A DNA stretch of 64,000 bases from CAZJYI01 sp964550025 (GTDB lineage Bacteria; Verrucomicrobiota; Kiritimatiellia; UBA8416; CAYOBW01): positions 1-64,000 of the forward strand of contig CAZJYI010000057.1 of NCBI GenBank assembly GCA_964550025.1, in the 5' to 3' direction. Positions 63,901-64,000 of this stretch are shown here, in pieces. The translations under genes were made by a program, and so were the position numbers. Position 1 is the stretch's first letter. Each line of letters starts with the position of its first letter. The notes beneath the pieces are model-generated. The model made no database searches, was not told where the DNA came from, and was given only the letters and a program-made list of their open reading frames with translations.

Positions 63901-64000
63901 ATCGTCATGGATGTCCACCGTGGCCTTCTGCCAGTGGACGACGCCGTCGGTCACCTGCAGGTCCTGATAACGGTCATAGTCGGAGAGCGGACGTCCCGTC
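60976..64000 (-). CDS. Giant secreted protein (partial; 5' end outside window): carboxypeptidase-regulatory-like, Ig-like and beta-helix domains
   Basis: At least 1008 residues; the frame is open to base 64000 with no start, so it is cut by the window edge (the GTG at 63954 is internal). From the N-side: carboxypeptidase-regulatory-like domains (GHVYAGDPAATVSGHRVSI; GTVRCQSNGTAIAGAEIAVY), an Ig-like segment (about 63,030-62,740), then a DUF1565/NosD-type right-handed beta-helix (HVDDSNAGPEDGSAAHPYNT to GIRVTESSGNSLFLNTLTGN, about 62,740-61,960), and C-terminal TSP3-like DIDRDNLRDSWELRW / DYDADGLPDRKEA. It ends in a VYRVYDTPGLDTSW..FFRVGAEAKK module shared in outline with the protein at 610-8913. 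Probably extracellular; a glycan-processing or adhesive role is inferred. Confidence 0.85.
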   Translation of the reverse strand, partial: TGRPLSDYDRYQDLQVTDGVVHWQKATVDIHDDPHAVYEGKAVYYCVYDPALEAWQRRTHQAFSETGRQGSEYYVGLQVVDRLVYWEDNGGEAYRRIYCWPLHTWESPGVIWGHVYAGDPAATVSGHRVSIEEFDTGKLVADVLTDVNGGYGYYVSSGDYRLRTISAESANVYLLDEYYDDQGYYEDATRVTVNSPAAATNIDFHLALGGRFSGTVRCQSNGTAIAGAEIAVYDENWNHLLREVEQQGAFTHEDGAYSLCFPTGSYYVAASGRIKGEGLAYRDEYYDESTTRAGATQVVVTAGTTTGNVDFTLSDLPPVHVETDVEPFVVLPGEEVEIWSEVRDGAAPVTSVVAEIETPDETVVAALLMTSEGDSEFSASWTSPAPTEAHYFVDIIATDTNGNASTNSNVDDFYAHVPVTIHVDDSNAGPEDGSAAHPYNTISEGVSNASPSDTVLVHDGTYTELVNMGISQVTLRSENGYASTTVMRPASAPTSGVAVIAVHAVADVTVEGFTVSTGLANPDNAGIWIGSAWQCIAARNYVYGSGSGITFGEGEDGESEACTARGNVCVSNVWAGIHLEDAWGCLVAGNRCDHNAVRGIMLEDRNSHSLIGNSCVANGQAGIDLTNCTGNVVARNTCMSNAVAGIRVTESSGNSLFLNTLTGNATNVVSPVVSNTNLWRTQTPMHYVYTGGVFSSALGNYYADRTGNDTDGDGIGSQTYATDGADDASPLWQPSTGYRPGAWWLAGDGRLYCDAMDRGHGFVEGGTQNVWIAIEPFAVPSSYATAPWHGQLYLVEPPANGATVRVEVGSSPDGTTFVPGGPDAMHTQTGDTALVTFTTDSAAFAVPAGSRLAVRLTSSTPDYDMFVGGPWSYVSGPIPDPTDIDRDNLRDSWELRWAGDLSILGATGDYDADGLPDRKEAIAGTDPTSAASVLATTGTSRDDTSRFVVHWDSVSGVVYRVYDTPGLDTSWSNTGYQVEGDGTRKSYTNNDLSTPGRFFRVGAEAKK

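Noticed and set aside
1..64000. Prophage or integrative element
   Set aside because: No integrase, terminase, capsid, transposase or att-like direct repeats were recognised, though toxin-antitoxin pairs and remnants suggest past gene flow.
1..64000. tRNA or rRNA genes
   Set aside because: No cloverleaf with a T-loop GTTCGAAT-type core or rRNA signature was found by eye; a tRNAscan run would decide.

Overview
The window is a high-GC bacterial chromosome segment. Its content fits a PVC-group bacterium, most likely Kiritimatiellota, Verrucomicrobiota or a relative. The support is indirect: giant secreted multidomain proteins (Calx-beta, lamin-tail, CotH, LamG, beta-helix), a DUF1080 protein next to a PQQ-propeller protein, C-terminal DGDG..EYA..LDP / FFR-V modules, and several intergenic simple-repeat families. 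No rRNA, tRNA, CRISPR array, integrase or prophage was recognised.

Layout. 0-9 kb: a TIR-like gene remnant, then a secreted protein of about 2767 residues. 9-21.3 kb (accessory): a truncated higB remnant with an intact higA, a SAM methyltransferase, a UPF0175/DUF3368 toxin-antitoxin pair, a second giant secreted protein (2943 residues; C1q-like, Calx-beta, LamG, lamin-tail, CotH), and a second UPF0175/DUF3368 pair. 21.3-26.6 kb: a minus-strand xanthine dehydrogenase-type operon (membrane protein, xdhA, xdhB, xdhC). 26.9-32.4 kb: thrC, a YkgJ-type Cys-rich protein, rnr with a downstream hairpin, a possible Cys-rich ORF and a SagB-like nitroreductase. 32.6-35.8 kb: a minus-strand run encoding a eukaryotic-type chorismate mutase, a guanine/cytidine-deaminase-fold protein, a radical SAM protein and MutM. 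35.9-41.2 kb: an EF-P-like protein, a Sel1-repeat protein, a lipid-kinase-like protein, an FmdB zinc ribbon and a ClpX-like ATPase. 41.2-43.6 kb (minus): an ArsA/Get3-like ATPase, a small protein and a Hedgehog/DD-peptidase-like membrane-anchored protein. 44-48 kb: DUF1080 plus a secreted methyltransferase-like/PQQ-propeller protein. 48-52.9 kb: a kinase/response-regulator/hybrid-kinase operon and a divergent PAS kinase lacking its phosphoacceptor region. 52.9-59.1 kb: a complete five-gene oligopeptide ABC importer. 59.5-64 kb: cyclopropane-fatty-acid synthase, and a third giant secreted beta-helix protein that runs off the window.

The most unusual points are: a Hedgehog-type peptidase domain; a plant/yeast-type chorismate mutase with a bacterial-like Gln at the catalytic Glu position; giant exoprotein genes embedded among toxin-antitoxin and TIR debris; a histidine kinase with a precise loss of its H-box region; an exported methyltransferase-propeller fusion; and at least six families of intergenic repeats. 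Starts were reassigned where signal peptides, Shine-Dalgarno sequences or family alignments supported a different codon from the longest frame.
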